DNA of 64,000 nt from Candidatus Gastranaerophilales bacterium. GTDB taxonomy: Bacteria > Cyanobacteriota > Vampirovibrionia > Gastranaerophilales > Gastranaerophilaceae. A program made the translations under genes and the position numbers. The DNA lies in NCBI GenBank assembly GCA_944325625.1, contig CALVAP010000001.1, forward strand, positions 135,649-199,648, written 5' to 3'. The first letter of the stretch is position 1, and each line of letters starts with the position of its first letter. Positions 17,950 to 27,281 of this stretch are shown here, one piece after another. The notes below the pieces were generated by a model. That model was not told the origin of the DNA, searched no databases, and worked only from the letters and a program-made list of their open reading frames with translations.

Positions 17950-18176
17950 TTAAGGAGTACACTGGCGAGCCATCAGAGCCGAGGGTGACGGATAAGTTAC
18001 AAAGGTTCGAAAAACGTAAGCAGATAAGGCGAACAGGCTAAAATAAGTGAGAAAGGAAGTTCCAACAAGTTATTTACAGGAATAATTTGAAAGGGGCGAA
18101 AGATACAAGACTCATTGGCATTACGCAAAAGGTTCCCGGCTAAAGACAAAAGAAACAAGCAAAAGGTAAAACTGAA
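17950..18176 (+). promoter_or_regulatory. Long 5' leader of the S10-spc operon
   Basis: About 225 bases of purine-rich, GC-richer sequence lie between the likely promoter and rpsJ, with no open reading frame that looks coding. Long S10 leaders in other bacteria hold a ribosomal-protein autoregulatory structure (L4 in E. coli). The same role here is inference; no specific family structure was recognised. Confidence 0.35.
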
Positions 18177-18491
18177 ATGACAACAAAGAGACAAAGAATC
18201 AGAGTTTGCTTAAAGGCATATGACCACAAGCTAATAGATGTGTCAGCAGAAAAGATAGTAGAAACAGCAAAGAGAACTGATGCAACGGTGGCAGGTCCTA
18301 TACCTTTGCCGACGAAAAGACGTGTGTATTGTGTACTTCGTTCACCACACGTAGACAAGAAGTCGAGAGAGCATTTTGAGATGAGAATTCACAAGAGAAT
18401 CATCGATATTTACGATCCGACCCAACAAACGACAGAAGAACTTAGCAGAATGGACTTACCGGCAGGGGTAGGAATAGAAGTTAAGTTGTAA
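18177..18491 (+). CDS. rpsJ: 30S ribosomal protein S10
   Basis: S10 of the 30S head, also known as the transcription antitermination factor NusE. The 104-aa sequence is canonical: [20 protein letters not shown] at the start, [20 protein letters not shown] in the middle, [16 protein letters not shown] toward the end. It is the first gene of the operon; fusA and tuf, which often precede it in cyanobacteria, are absent here. Confidence 0.98.
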   Translation: MTTKRQRIRVCLKAYDHKLIDVSAEKIVETAKRTDATVAGPIPLPTKRRVYCVLRSPHVDKKSREHFEMRIHKRIIDIYDPTQQTTEELSRMDLPAGVGIEVKL

Positions 18492-18712
18492 AAGACGAAT
18501 CCGGTTAAGCCGGAGAAGCATTAATATACCATGAAAATTGAATATTAATGTGATCTACGAGGGGGCTGCATAGCGAAGGCGAAGAGCCGAAAAAGCAAAG
18601 GAGCAGCGAAGGTACCCCGAGTAAAAACCGCAGAAGCAGAGGTGATGATTCCCAAAGGGATTTGAGTCGAAGCTGACGCAAACGTAGCGCTCACAAGAAG
18701 AAAGGTAGAAAA
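18492..18712 (+). other. Structured spacer rpsJ-rplC (221 bases)
   Basis: No gene is visible. CATTAATAT (18519-18527) and ATATTAATG (18542-18550) form a perfect 9-bp hairpin; TCCGG/CCGGA just before it and a GGGG-GCTGC/GCAGC-CCCC helix after it are also possible. The sequence is strongly purine-biased. It lacks terminator T runs, so transcription should continue into rplC. Confidence 0.5.
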
Positions 18713-19366
18713 GTGACCAAAAGAGATTCTAGATTAGGTGTAATCGGAAAGAAACTTGGAATGACACAAGTTTTTGACGAACAAGGACTCGCAATACCGG
18801 TAACGGTAATCAAAGTAGATCCTTTGACCGTAACGCAGGTAAAAACTGTTGAAACAGACGGTTACAATGCGATTCAGGTAGGTGTTGGTGCTGCAAAAGA
18901 AAAACACCTTACAAAAGCACAAATAGGACACCTCCAAAAGAACAAATTGGATAACTTCAGATTATTGCAAGAGTTTAGACTTGACAATGCGTCTGATTAT
19001 CAAGTAGGGCAAGCGATAGATTTATCCGTATTAGATAACATAGAAAAAGTTGATGTAACCGGTAAATCTATAGGAAAGGGCTTCCAAGGTACAGTAAAAC
19101 GTTGGAACTTCTCAAGAGGACCGATGGCGCATGGTTCAAAGAATCACAGAGCACCTGGTTCAATCGGAGCAGGAACAACTCCCGGACGCGTTATCAAAGG
19201 CAAAAGAATGGCTGGAAATATGGGTAACGAAAAGGTTACAATCACGAAATTAACAGTGGTAAAAGTAGACAAAGAAAACAACTTGCTGTTAGTGAAGGGA
19301 GCGGTGCCCGGATGTGAAGGCAGAATGGTAACAGTAAAACCGTCAAGAGTTAAATGGAACTCTTAG
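18713..19366 (+). CDS. rplC: 50S ribosomal protein L3
   Basis: L3 is an early-assembly 23S rRNA binder that reaches the peptidyl transferase centre. The 217-aa protein starts with GTG (LGVIGKKLGMTQVFDEQG) and contains the rRNA-binding loop FSRGPMAHGSKNHRAPGSIG near residue 132 and RVIKGKRMAGNMGNE. It is preceded by AAAGGT and a 221-base structured spacer. Confidence 0.98.
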   Translation: MTKRDSRLGVIGKKLGMTQVFDEQGLAIPVTVIKVDPLTVTQVKTVETDGYNAIQVGVGAAKEKHLTKAQIGHLQKNKLDNFRLLQEFRLDNASDYQVGQAIDLSVLDNIEKVDVTGKSIGKGFQGTVKRWNFSRGPMAHGSKNHRAPGSIGAGTTPGRVIKGKRMAGNMGNEKVTITKLTVVKVDKENNLLLVKGAVPGCEGRMVTVKPSRVKWNS

Positions 19367-19390
19367 TAAGAATTATTGAGGAAACAAAAA

Positions 19391-20026
19391 ATGTCAAAAG
19401 AAATATCATTACTAAGTACAAATGGAAAGAGTTTAGGTCAAATCTCCCTTGACGAAAACGTTTTTGGGGTAGAACCGAACATTCACATTATGCACTTAGC
19501 TTTAAGAAGACAATTAAATAACGCAAGACAGGGTTCTGCTTGTGCAAAGACAAGAGCAGAAGTCTCAGGAGGCGGAAAGAAACCTTGGAAACAAAAAGGA
19601 ACAGGTCGAGCAAGAGCAGGTTCGTTAAGATCACCTTTGTTTGCAGGTGGTGGAGTAATTTTTGGACCCAAGCCGAGAGATTACAGCTTCTCGATGCCTC
19701 AAAAAGCAAGAAGACTGGCATTACGTTCAGCGCTTTCTGCTAGATTAGAACAAACAGTAGTGGTAAAAGATTTTTCAGAAATCAAAGAGCCAAAAACGAA
19801 ATTAATGGTAGAAGCATTAAAATCGTTGAAGCTGGAAGGAAAAATTCTTATAATTGCGGATACGAAAGCAGCAGAAAATCAAAATCTTGAGTTGTCTGCA
19901 AGAAACATTCCGAGTGTAAAAATCATTTTACCGTCGAACTTAAATGTAAAAGATTTATTAGAAGCTGACAACGTTGTAATCACGGAAGCTGCTATTAAAG
20001 AAATAACTGAAAGGTTGTTAAAATAA
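19391..20026 (+). CDS. rplD: 50S ribosomal protein L4
   Basis: L4 lines the nascent peptide tunnel. The 211-aa protein contains the extended loop KPWKQKGTGRARAGSLRSPL and GGVIFGPKPRDYSF, the tunnel constriction segment. The ATG at 19391 (MSKEISLLSTNG) follows GAGGAAAC; an upstream TTG would add five residues overlapping that site. Its stop overlaps the rplW start by one base (TAATG). Confidence 0.98.
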   Translation: MSKEISLLSTNGKSLGQISLDENVFGVEPNIHIMHLALRRQLNNARQGSACAKTRAEVSGGGKKPWKQKGTGRARAGSLRSPLFAGGGVIFGPKPRDYSFSMPQKARRLALRSALSARLEQTVVVKDFSEIKEPKTKLMVEALKSLKLEGKILIIADTKAAENQNLELSARNIPSVKIILPSNLNVKDLLEADNVVITEAAIKEITERLLK

Positions 20027-20334
20027 TGAGTAAAACTAGAACTAACAAGGAAAAATTATTCGACATCCTAAAAAGACCGCTCATAACAGAGAAGTCGATG
20101 GGTGCGACAACAATGAATCAGTATACTTTTGAAGTTGCTAAGGATGCTACAAAGATAGAAATCGCAAAAGCGGTAGAAGCAGCATTTGCAGGCAGAAAAG
20201 TAACAAAAGTAAGAACTGTTTACATGCCATCTCACGCAAAGAGAATGGGTTACAGTGTAGGCAGAACTCAATCGAGCAAAAAAGCAATAGTTACGATTGA
20301 GGGTGAACCAATTGAAGAACTAATAGGAGCATAA
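20026..20334 (+). CDS. rplW: 50S ribosomal protein L23
   Basis: L23 sits at the tunnel exit and is the docking site for trigger factor, encoded nearby at 12986. The 102-aa protein has the usual [17 protein letters not shown] start and the loop [20 protein letters not shown]. Coupled to rplD by a one-base overlap and 2 bases from rplB. Confidence 0.97.
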   Translation: MSKTRTNKEKLFDILKRPLITEKSMGATTMNQYTFEVAKDATKIEIAKAVEAAFAGRKVTKVRTVYMPSHAKRMGYSVGRTQSSKKAIVTIEGEPIEELIGA

Positions 20335-20336
20335 AA

Positions 20337-21164
20337 ATGGGTATCCGTACAATAAATCCTACTTCTCCGGGACAAAGAGGAATGTCAAAGAGTGATTTTG
20401 CAGATATCACTACAGATAAACCTGAAAAGTCATTACTCAGTCCTCTAAGAAAAAAAGGGGGAAGAAATAACAAAGGAAGAATTACATGTCGACACAGAGG
20501 TGGCGGAGCGAAAAGGGCTTATCGTGTAATAGACTTCAAGAGAAACAAATTTGGTGTACCGGGAACAGTGAAGACAATTGAGTATGATCCAAACAGAAAT
20601 GTAAGGATATCACTTGTGGTATATGCCGATGGTGAAAAGAGATATATTTTAACGCCGCATGGACTAAACGTTGGAGATGTAATAGTTTCCGGAACCGAAG
20701 TAGAAATCAAGACAGGAAATGCAATGCCATTAGATGTTATACCATTGGGTACAATGGTTCACAACATTGAGATGACACCTGGCAAAGGCGGACAAATTGT
20801 CAGAACTGCAGGTGGAGCTGCTCAATTAATGGCAAAAGAAGGAAATTATGTAACGATAAAATTACCTAGCTCGGAAATGAGAATGGTAAGAAAAGAATGT
20901 CTTGCAACAATCGGAACACTGGGAAATGCCGAATTCAAAAACATGAAAATAGGTAAGGCAGGAAGAAAGAGATATCTTGGAATCAAGCCAACAGTAAGAG
21001 GTGTAACGATGAACCCATGTGATCACCCGCATGGTGGTGGTGAAGGAAAAACCGGACCCGGTGGACATCCAAAGACACCATGGGGCAAACCGGCACTTGG
21101 GTACAAGACACGTAAGAATAATAAGCAATCTAATAAATTGATTGTAAGAAGACGTAAAAAATAG
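20337..21164 (+). CDS. rplB: 50S ribosomal protein L2
   Basis: L2 supports subunit joining and peptidyl transfer. The 275-aa protein has the N-terminal [20 protein letters not shown] segment and the C-terminal signature [20 protein letters not shown], which carries the conserved His near residue 229. It ends in a basic Lys/Arg tail. Confidence 0.98.
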   Translation: MGIRTINPTSPGQRGMSKSDFADITTDKPEKSLLSPLRKKGGRNNKGRITCRHRGGGAKRAYRVIDFKRNKFGVPGTVKTIEYDPNRNVRISLVVYADGEKRYILTPHGLNVGDVIVSGTEVEIKTGNAMPLDVIPLGTMVHNIEMTPGKGGQIVRTAGGAAQLMAKEGNYVTIKLPSSEMRMVRKECLATIGTLGNAEFKNMKIGKAGRKRYLGIKPTVRGVTMNPCDHPHGGGEGKTGPGGHPKTPWGKPALGYKTRKNNKQSNKLIVRRRKK

Positions 21165-21235
21165 TGCGATAACATTTTGTGAAAACAATATGTAAGAGCA
21201 TAAGAAAAGACAAAAACTAAAAGGAGATAATATTA

Positions 21236-21517
21236 ATGGCTCGTTCATTAAAAAAAGGTCCATATGTACTAGAATCACTTCAACGCAAAATAGAAAAGAT
21301 GAATGCGGCTGGAGAGAAGAAGGTCGTAAAAACATGGTCGAGAGCATCTATGATAGTACCCGATATGTTGGGACATACAATAGCTGTTCACAACGGAAAA
21401 ACCCATGTACCTGTATATGTGACTGAACAAATGGTAGGACACAAGCTAGGAGAGTTTGCGCCGACAAGAATGTTCAGAGGTCACGCAGGTCAGGACAAAA
21501 CAGCAAAACGTAAGTAA
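21236..21517 (+). CDS. rpsS: 30S ribosomal protein S19
   Basis: S19 forms a head complex with S13. The 93-aa sequence is canonical: [11 protein letters not shown] at the start, [20 protein letters not shown] in the middle and [14 protein letters not shown] near the end. AAGGAGAT precedes the ATG. Confidence 0.98.
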   Translation: MARSLKKGPYVLESLQRKIEKMNAAGEKKVVKTWSRASMIVPDMLGHTIAVHNGKTHVPVYVTEQMVGHKLGEFAPTRMFRGHAGQDKTAKRK

Positions 21518-21561
21518 GAGATTACAAAGAGGCGAAGCCTCACAAAAAAAGGAAAAGGACA

Positions 21562-21903
21562 ATGCAAGAAGCAAAGGCTAAACAAACAAATATAAAGATG
21601 CCGGCACGTAAGTTAAGACGAGTAATTAATGAAGTGCGCGGAAAATCGGTTGAAGAAGCGGTAAGAATATTACGCTTTATGCCGTACTTTGCAGCAAGAG
21701 TCGTAGAAAAGAACTTAACAGCAGCAGTAGCGAATGCATCTGAGAAGTTTGGTGCAAGTGCAGCAAGTTTAAAAGTTTCTGAGATTTTTGCAGATGAAAG
21801 TATAACACTGAAAAGAGCAAGACCAAGAGCTCAAGGTAGAATGTACTCAAGAAAGAAACGTACATCCCACCTAACAGTCGTAGTAGCAAGTAAGACTAAA
21901 TAG
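21562..21903 (+). CDS. rplV: 50S ribosomal protein L22
   Basis: L22 extends a beta-hairpin into the exit tunnel. The 113-aa protein contains [20 protein letters not shown] near the start and the hairpin region [20 protein letters not shown] toward the end. Macrolide resistance loops lie in that hairpin in other species. Confidence 0.97.
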   Translation: MQEAKAKQTNIKMPARKLRRVINEVRGKSVEEAVRILRFMPYFAARVVEKNLTAAVANASEKFGASAASLKVSEIFADESITLKRARPRAQGRMYSRKKRTSHLTVVVASKTK

Positions 21904-21914
21904 GAGAATATAAA

Positions 21915-22652
21915 GTGGGACAAAAGACTCACCCGAAAGGATTCAGAGTAGGAATAATCCAACCTTGGGAAAGCACATGGTTTGCCAAGAAAGATTATCC
22001 TGAATTTGTAGCAGAAGATGCTAAACTAAGAAAATACATTAAGAAAAAGCTATATGCAGCAGGCGTAGCGCGTATTTTGATAGCAAGAAAAGCGCAAAAC
22101 GTAACCGTAACTGTAGTGACGGCGAAGCCCGGTATAGTAGTAGGACGTGGTGGTCAAGGAATAGAAGAATTGAGAGCCGAAGTTCAAAAGCTAATCGATA
22201 AGCAAGTAACTATAGATGTTGTAGAAGTTGCAAGGGTAGATGCGGAAGCACAACTTGTTGCAGAAAATATAGCTCAACAGTTAGAAAAACGTATAGCATT
22301 CAGAAGAGCAATGAAACAAGCTATGCAAAGAACAATGAGAGCAGGTGTTCAAGGTATCAAGGTTATGGTATCGGGACGTCTGGGTGGAGCAGAAATTGCA
22401 CGTTCTGAATGGGCGAAGGAAGGTAGAATACCGCTTCAAACATTAAGAGCAGATGTAGATTATGGATTCACGGAAGCAGATACAGTGATGGGAAAAATCG
22501 GCGTAAAAGTATGGGTATTTAAGGGCAACTTAATGCCAGGCGAAATGGCTGATAGGAACATCAAATCTAAAAAAGTCGGTCAAAATTTTGAGGAAAAAGC
22601 GATAGGCAGAAGAGGCAAGAGAAGACCGAGAACAGACAAAGTAGAAGAATAA
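21915..22652 (+). CDS. rpsC: 30S ribosomal protein S3
   Basis: S3 lines the mRNA entry channel. The 245-aa protein starts with GTG ([20 protein letters not shown]), has the KH-type loop [20 protein letters not shown] and the C-terminal domain [32 protein letters not shown] precedes it. Confidence 0.98.
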   Translation: MGQKTHPKGFRVGIIQPWESTWFAKKDYPEFVAEDAKLRKYIKKKLYAAGVARILIARKAQNVTVTVVTAKPGIVVGRGGQGIEELRAEVQKLIDKQVTIDVVEVARVDAEAQLVAENIAQQLEKRIAFRRAMKQAMQRTMRAGVQGIKVMVSGRLGGAEIARSEWAKEGRIPLQTLRADVDYGFTEADTVMGKIGVKVWVFKGNLMPGEMADRNIKSKKVGQNFEEKAIGRRGKRRPRTDKVEE

Positions 22653-22671
22653 TTAGGAGCGAAAAACAATC

Positions 22672-23076
22672 ATGTTAATGCCCAAAAAGACAAAATATCG
22701 TAAAAAAATGAAAGGAAGAATGACAGGATCCGAAACACGCGGAACGACGTTAGAGTTTGGCGGATACGGTTTGCAGTCTACAGAGCCGGCTTGGATTACG
22801 AGTCGTCAGATAGAAGCGGCAAGACGTGCTATGACTCGTGAGATTAAGCGTGGTGGTAATGTTTGGATAAAGATATTTCCGGATAAACCGATTACTGCAA
22901 AACCTGCTGAAACCCGTATGGGAAAAGGTAAAGGTAACCCAGAATATTGGGTAGCGGTAGTAAAACCGGGAAGAATGTTGTTCGAATTAGATTATCCTGA
23001 ACGAGATACAGCAGTAAGAGCGTTAGAGCTGGCTGCGCAAAAACTTCCGATAAAAGTCAGAATTGTTGAGAAATAG
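22672..23076 (+). CDS. rplP: 50S ribosomal protein L16
   Basis: L16 contacts A-site tRNA. The 134-aa protein begins [19 protein letters not shown] and holds the basic loop [20 protein letters not shown] near residue 78. The residue pattern is complete for the family. Confidence 0.98.
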   Translation: MLMPKKTKYRKKMKGRMTGSETRGTTLEFGGYGLQSTEPAWITSRQIEAARRAMTREIKRGGNVWIKIFPDKPITAKPAETRMGKGKGNPEYWVAVVKPGRMLFELDYPERDTAVRALELAAQKLPIKVRIVEK

Positions 23077-23084
23077 GTGACATT

Positions 23085-23273
23085 ATGAAGATACAAGAAA
23101 TCAGAGAAATGTCAGTAGAAGAACTAGGCAATAAAGTAGTGGAACTCAAGCAGGAGCTATTTAATTTGAGATTACAAAAATCGATGCACAAGCTTGAAAA
23201 TCCGGCTAAAATTGGCGAAGTTAAAAAATCTATTGCACAAATAAAAACAGTAATTACAGAAAAAAGCAATTAA
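23085..23273 (+). CDS. rpmC: 50S ribosomal protein L29
   Basis: L29 is a two-helix protein at the exit tunnel rim. The 62-aa product has the typical helices EIREMSVEELGNKVVELKQE and PAKIGEVKKSIAQIKTVITE and the conserved ELFNLRLQKSM link. Confidence 0.95.
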   Translation: MKIQEIREMSVEELGNKVVELKQELFNLRLQKSMHKLENPAKIGEVKKSIAQIKTVITEKSN

Positions 23274-23284
23274 GGGGTTATAAA

Positions 23285-23530
23285 ATGCCTAAGAAAGAAA
23301 AACAAGGAATTGTGGTAAGTTCTAAAATGGATAAAACGGCAGTTGTAAAAGTTTCAGAATTTGCACCACACCCGAAATATAAGAAAATTATAGAAACAAC
23401 AAAGAACTACAAAGCACACGATCCGAAAAATGAATGCGAAGAAGGCGATGTAGTAAGAATTATTGAATCTAAACCAATTTCAGGCGATAAACGCTGGATG
23501 GTTGAGTCTATAGTTGAAAAGGCTAAGTAG
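23285..23530 (+). CDS. rpsQ: 30S ribosomal protein S17
   Basis: S17 is an OB-fold primary 16S rRNA binder. The 81-aa product contains GIVVSSKMDKTAVVKVSEF, HPKYKKIIETTKNYKAHDP and CEEGDVVRIIESKPISGDKR, in family order. Confidence 0.97.
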   Translation: MPKKEKQGIVVSSKMDKTAVVKVSEFAPHPKYKKIIETTKNYKAHDPKNECEEGDVVRIIESKPISGDKRWMVESIVEKAK

Positions 23531-23679
23531 ATTTGATAATGTTTGCAGTCTAAAGCTGCAGAAGACGAGCACTGTAGATAATAAAACGGTGAAAGGCAAT
23601 ATGACAGAGAAACGAAAGAATCCTGTCCACTATTGAATAGAAGAAAGTTCCAAAACGGGACGAGAAAAGGAAAAGGAAA
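23531..23679 (+). other. Structured spacer rpsQ-rplN (149 bases)
   Basis: No gene is visible. TGCAG (23544-23548) pairs with CTGCA (23556-23560) around a 7-base loop; a further GTCC/GGAC pairing is possible downstream. Purine-rich, no terminator. Confidence 0.4.
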
Positions 23680-24048
23680 ATGATACAACAAGAGTCAAGA
23701 TTAGTAGTAGCAGACAACACAGGGGCAAAAGAACTTTTGTGCATCCGCGTAATGGGTGGTTCAAACAGAAAGTTTGCAGGTGTTGGTGATGTTATAGTAG
23801 CGACAGTAAAGTCTGCTAACCCGAATATGCCGGTAAAGAAATCTGAAGTTGTAAAAGCTGTAGTTGTAAGAACGAAAGCAGATATAAAAAGAGCAGACGG
23901 CTCGGTAATCAGATTTGACGAAAACGCGGCAGTAATAATAAACAAAGACGGCAACCCGCGCGGAACGCGTGTGTTTGGACCGGTTGCCCGTGAGTTGAGA
24001 GATAAAAACTTTATGAAGATTATTTCTCTGGCTCCCGAGGTAATTTAG
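23680..24048 (+). CDS. rplN: 50S ribosomal protein L14
   Basis: L14 forms intersubunit bridges. The 122-aa protein starts [20 protein letters not shown] and contains the signature [20 protein letters not shown] and [20 protein letters not shown]. Complete. Confidence 0.98.
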   Translation: MIQQESRLVVADNTGAKELLCIRVMGGSNRKFAGVGDVIVATVKSANPNMPVKKSEVVKAVVVRTKADIKRADGSVIRFDENAAVIINKDGNPRGTRVFGPVARELRDKNFMKIISLAPEVI

Positions 24049-24060
24049 GAGAATACGACA

Positions 24061-24414
24061 ATGATGAAAAGAAAAGAAAAATCAAAAATCAATAATAAGC
24101 TTCACGTAAAAAAAGGTGACAGAGTTATTGTGATTTCCGGCAAAGATAAAGGAAAAGTCGGAAGTGTAAGCAAAGTATTTACAACAGAGGCAAAAGTGGT
24201 TGTTGAAGGTGTAAATATGGTAACAAAAGCAGTAAAAGCTAATCCTATGGCAGGAATTCAAGGTGGATTGACAAAAACAGAAGCACCGATGAATTGCTCA
24301 AAGGTAATGCTTTATTGTCCGTCTTGTGAAAAAGCTACAAGAGTAAAACATGAAGTAGTGAACGACAAGAAGGTACGTGTTTGCAAGAAATGTGGCGAAC
24401 AACTCGATGTATAA
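24061..24414 (+). CDS. rplX: 50S ribosomal protein L24
   Basis: L24 initiates 50S assembly. The 117-aa product has the KOW motif KKGDRVIVISGKDKGKVGSV near residue 18. The C-terminal half carries two CxxC pairs (LYCPSCEKATRVKH and VRVCKKCGEQL), the zinc-ribbon variant seen in many bacteria. Confidence 0.97.
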   Translation: MMKRKEKSKINNKLHVKKGDRVIVISGKDKGKVGSVSKVFTTEAKVVVEGVNMVTKAVKANPMAGIQGGLTKTEAPMNCSKVMLYCPSCEKATRVKHEVVNDKKVRVCKKCGEQLDV

Positions 24415-24525
24415 TTAATGTATGGGCGGGTTGAAAGGTAACACAAGTCAGTATGATTTGCGTAAGCACATACGCTAAGAGTTAAATTTTGAACCCGAAT
24501 TCTACTTAAGAAAAGGAAAGATAAA
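24415..24525 (+). other. Structured spacer rplX-rplE (111 bases)
   Basis: CGGGTT (24427-24432) pairs with AACCCG (24492-24497), enclosing a perfect GCGTA/TACGC hairpin (24460-24464 with 24471-24475). No gene and no T run. Confidence 0.45.
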
Positions 24526-25074
24526 ATGACAACAACACAAGATTTAAAAAAGAGATATGAAACTGAAGTCAAAAAAGCAATGATTGACAAGTTCGGTTAC
24601 AAAAACCAGCATCAAGTTCCAAAATTAAGCAAGATTGTTATAAATATGGGTGCTGGCGAGTGTACACACAACTCAAAGTTTGCTGAAACAATAGTAAAGC
24701 AGCTTTCAAAGATAGCCGGACAAAAATGCGTTATAACAAGAGCAAAAAAATCAATAGCAACTTTCAAATTGAGAGAAGGAATGCCGGTTGGTGCAATGGT
24801 TACGCTTCGTGGTGAAAGAATGTATGATTTCTTGCAAAAGCTTAATTGCGTAGTTCTTCCACGTATTCGTGACTTTAGGGGTGTTTCTGCAAAGTCTTTT
24901 GACGGTCGCGGAAACTACACGCTTGGTTTAAAAGAACAAGCTTTGTTCCCAGAAATTTCATATGATGAAGTTGATGTGGTACAAGGTATGAATATTTCGA
25001 TAATAACTACGGCAAACACAGATGAAGAAGCAAAAGCACTTCTTTCTGAATTGGGTGTGCCGTTTAAAAAATAA
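24526..25074 (+). CDS. rplE: 50S ribosomal protein L5
   Basis: L5 binds 5S rRNA in the central protuberance. The 182-aa product contains [20 protein letters not shown] near residue 35, [20 protein letters not shown] near 75, and [20 protein letters not shown] near 110. AAGGAAAGAT precedes the ATG. Confidence 0.98.
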   Translation: MTTTQDLKKRYETEVKKAMIDKFGYKNQHQVPKLSKIVINMGAGECTHNSKFAETIVKQLSKIAGQKCVITRAKKSIATFKLREGMPVGAMVTLRGERMYDFLQKLNCVVLPRIRDFRGVSAKSFDGRGNYTLGLKEQALFPEISYDEVDVVQGMNISIITTANTDEEAKALLSELGVPFKK

Positions 25075-25153
25075 ACTGTAAATTAACTTTACAGAGAAAT
25101 AAACAAAAAATATGTTTATGCTAAAATAAAAACAAACAAAAAGGAGATAAATC

Positions 25154-25360
25154 GTGGCTAAAAAAGCGATGATAAACAAAGAACAAAAAAGAATGGAACT
25201 TGCTTTGAAAGGTAAATACCCCAAAGTAAGACTTCACAACCGTTGTTCAATCTGTGGTCGTCCGCATGGATACAACAGAGACTTCGGCTTGTGCAGAATC
25301 CACTTGAGAGAAATGGCTCACAGAGGTCTTCTCCCTGGTGTGACAAAAGCTAGTTGGTAA
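25154..25360 (+). CDS. rpsN: 30S ribosomal protein S14, short zinc-type variant
   Basis: S14 sits in the 30S head and binds 16S rRNA. The 68-aa length is that of zinc-type S14 (about 61 aa) rather than the 100-aa form. One CxxC pair is present ([10 protein letters not shown]), but the second pair reads CRIH, so the fourth ligand would be His. The N-terminus ([14 protein letters not shown]) and C-terminus ([17 protein letters not shown]) resemble the long cyanobacterial form. The GTG start follows AAGGAGAT. From memory, cyanobacteria lack rpsN at this operon position, so its presence here is notable. Confidence 0.95.
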   Translation: MAKKAMINKEQKRMELALKGKYPKVRLHNRCSICGRPHGYNRDFGLCRIHLREMAHRGLLPGVTKASW

Positions 25361-25622
25361 GAATTTTATTGTTTAATAAATTTCTAACTATACTGCCTGA
25401 AAATTCACGTAAGTAGTTAGCTCATTAAGTTTTAAAAGGACGCGAAGCCGGAGAGGACAAATCTAAGAGTCCGAAAGGTCAAAGCAAAAGAGCGAGAAGC
25501 TCAGAGGTTATGAATCCGGCGACAATGCTTCGGTAGAAAATTGAGGTAAATGTTTAAGAGCTAAGGCAGGCAAGATTCGCGGGACTTTTAAAACTTTATT
25601 GACAAAAGAAAAGGAAAAAGAA
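25361..25622 (+). other. Long spacer rpsN-rpsH (262 bases)
   Basis: No convincing gene. Short hairpins are possible (GGAC/GTCC around 25456-25473; GAGC-GAGAA-GCTC near 25490-25502). The second half is purine-rich, like the other operon spacers. No terminator-like T run. Confidence 0.4.
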
Positions 25623-26018
25623 ATGAACACAGATCCGATAGCAGATATGCTAACAAGAATCAGAAACGCAAACACAGTTTCTCACCCTGAAGTATCAATG
25701 CCTTCTTCAAAATTGAAAGTAGAGTTGGCAAAACTTCTTAAGTCAGAAGGTATGATTTCCGATTATGAAGTTAAAGACGAAGGAAAGTTTAAAGTTTTGA
25801 ACATTATCCTTAAGTATGACGAACACAATAAACCGGTAATCACAAACCTAAAAAGAGTATCTAAACCAGGTTTAAGAACTTATTGCAAGTCAAAAAATCT
25901 TCCAAAAGTTCTTGGTGGAATGGGTATTGCGATAGTGTCAACAAGCAAAGGTTTGTTGACAGACAGAAAAGCAAGAAAAGAAAACATTGGTGGGGAAGTT
26001 CTTTGCTACGTATGGTAA
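25623..26018 (+). CDS. rpsH: 30S ribosomal protein S8
   Basis: S8 is a central-domain 16S rRNA binder and, in E. coli, the repressor of the spc operon. The 131-aa product begins [20 protein letters not shown] and ends with the signature [23 protein letters not shown] 25623 follows AAAAGGAAAAAG; an upstream TTG or ATG extension is a Lys/Glu run that is really the ribosome site. Confidence 0.97.
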   Translation: MNTDPIADMLTRIRNANTVSHPEVSMPSSKLKVELAKLLKSEGMISDYEVKDEGKFKVLNIILKYDEHNKPVITNLKRVSKPGLRTYCKSKNLPKVLGGMGIAIVSTSKGLLTDRKARKENIGGEVLCYVW

Positions 26019-26076
26019 GGAATTTTATTCAAGCCGATAATTAAATACTAGAAAAAATAAAATTGGAGATAAGAAA

Positions 26077-26616
26077 ATGTCACGTATAGGTAAATTACCT
26101 GTAGCTATTCCGGAAGGCGTAAAAGTTACAATCGAAGGTCATAAAATCACAGCAGTAGGACCTTTGGGAACTGAAACACTGGAATTATGCCCTGAAATTA
26201 ATGTAGCACAGGAAGAAAATTCAATAGTTGTAACAAGAATCAACGACGACAGAAAAGTAAGAGCATTGCACGGGCTATCCAGAACATTGGTTAATAACCT
26301 TGTAAACGGAGTAAAAACAGGGTTTGAAAAACGACTAGAAATCAATGGTGTAGGTTATCGTGCAGCAATGCAAGGAAAAGACTTAAACCTTTCATTAGGC
26401 TATTCTCACCCGGTAATTGTGGAAGCTCCTGCAGGAATCAGAATTGAAGTAGAAGCAAACACAAAAATAAAAGTATCAGGTGCAAATAAGCAACTTGTTG
26501 GTGATGTCGCTGCTGAAATCAGAAGCAAACGACCGCCTGAAGTATACAAAGGAAAAGGTATTAAATACGAAGGCGAATTCATTAGAAGAAAAGCTGGTAA
26601 AGCAGGTAAGAAATAA
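26077..26616 (+). CDS. rplF: 50S ribosomal protein L6
   Basis: L6 lies near the factor-binding site. The 179-aa protein starts [20 protein letters not shown] and has the C-terminal signature [19 protein letters not shown]. Two L6 alpha-beta repeats are visible. Confidence 0.98.
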   Translation: MSRIGKLPVAIPEGVKVTIEGHKITAVGPLGTETLELCPEINVAQEENSIVVTRINDDRKVRALHGLSRTLVNNLVNGVKTGFEKRLEINGVGYRAAMQGKDLNLSLGYSHPVIVEAPAGIRIEVEANTKIKVSGANKQLVGDVAAEIRSKRPPEVYKGKGIKYEGEFIRRKAGKAGKK

Positions 26617-26817
26617 GGCTGCATAAGTCAAAAGTAATCTTTATCCTAAATTGCAAGCTTGAAGTTTGGATTATACCGGATACCAAATAAATCAAGTGAT
26701 TTAAGTGATAAAGAGAAAAAAGGAAAAAAGCCGGTATAAAATCTGGCAAAATAGATAATAAAAGCCCGAATAGTCTTTCCGCAAGTGGCGAAAAAGACTG
26801 GGTGAAAGGAAAGAAAA
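26617..26817 (+). other. Structured spacer rplF-rplR (201 bases)
   Basis: TATACCGG (26672-26679) and CCGGTATA (26731-26738) form a perfect 8-bp stem around about 50 bases. A second hairpin uses AGTCTTT and AAAGACT near 26775-26802. No gene is visible and no T run is present. Confidence 0.45.
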
Positions 26818-27186
26818 ATGATTAAACAATTAAACAAAAAAGAACAAACCAGAAAAAGACATCAACGTATCAGAGTCAAAATTTCGGGAACGACAGAATG
26901 TCCGCGTTTGGCTGTTTACAGAAGTACAAAGCATATTTATGCGCAAGTTATTGATGATGTAAAAAGAGTTACTCTTGCAGCAGCATCTTCAAATGATAAA
27001 GAGCTGAAGGAAAAACTTGCACATGGTGGAAATATAGAAGCAGCTAAGGTTGTTGGCGAAGCCGTAGCTAAAAAAGCTTTAAAAGCAGGAATCAAAGACG
27101 TAGTATTTGACCGTGGAGGTTTTGTGTATCACGGACGAGTAGCGGCGTTGGCAGATGCAGCAAGAGAAGCAGGTTTGAACTTCTAA
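26818..27186 (+). CDS. rplR: 50S ribosomal protein L18
   Basis: L18 binds 5S rRNA with L5. The 122-aa product contains [37 protein letters not shown] and the C-terminal [20 protein letters not shown]. It is the last gene: a terminator lies 25 bases downstream, whereas spc operons normally continue with rpsE. Confidence 0.98.
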   Translation: MIKQLNKKEQTRKRHQRIRVKISGTTECPRLAVYRSTKHIYAQVIDDVKRVTLAAASSNDKELKEKLAHGGNIEAAKVVGEAVAKKALKAGIKDVVFDRGGFVYHGRVAALADAAREAGLNF

Positions 27187-27210
27187 TTTGAACAACAAAA
27201 TAACATAACA

Positions 27211-27246
27211 AAATGGCAACCCTGTTAGATGGCTGCCATTTTTGTT
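27211..27246 (+). terminator. Intrinsic terminator of the ribosomal protein operon
   Basis: AAATGGCA pairs with TGCCATTT, extended by CC/GG across one mismatch, and is followed by TTGTTG. It ends the operon directly after rplR. Confidence 0.75.
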
Positions 27247-27281
27247 GTAAAAGGTCTCGTATATTGTATAAGTTATATTAC

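Noticed and set aside
20862-21347. Antisense open frame across rplB and rpsS
   Set aside because: It spans two ribosomal protein genes and an intergenic gap; no motif or start signal.
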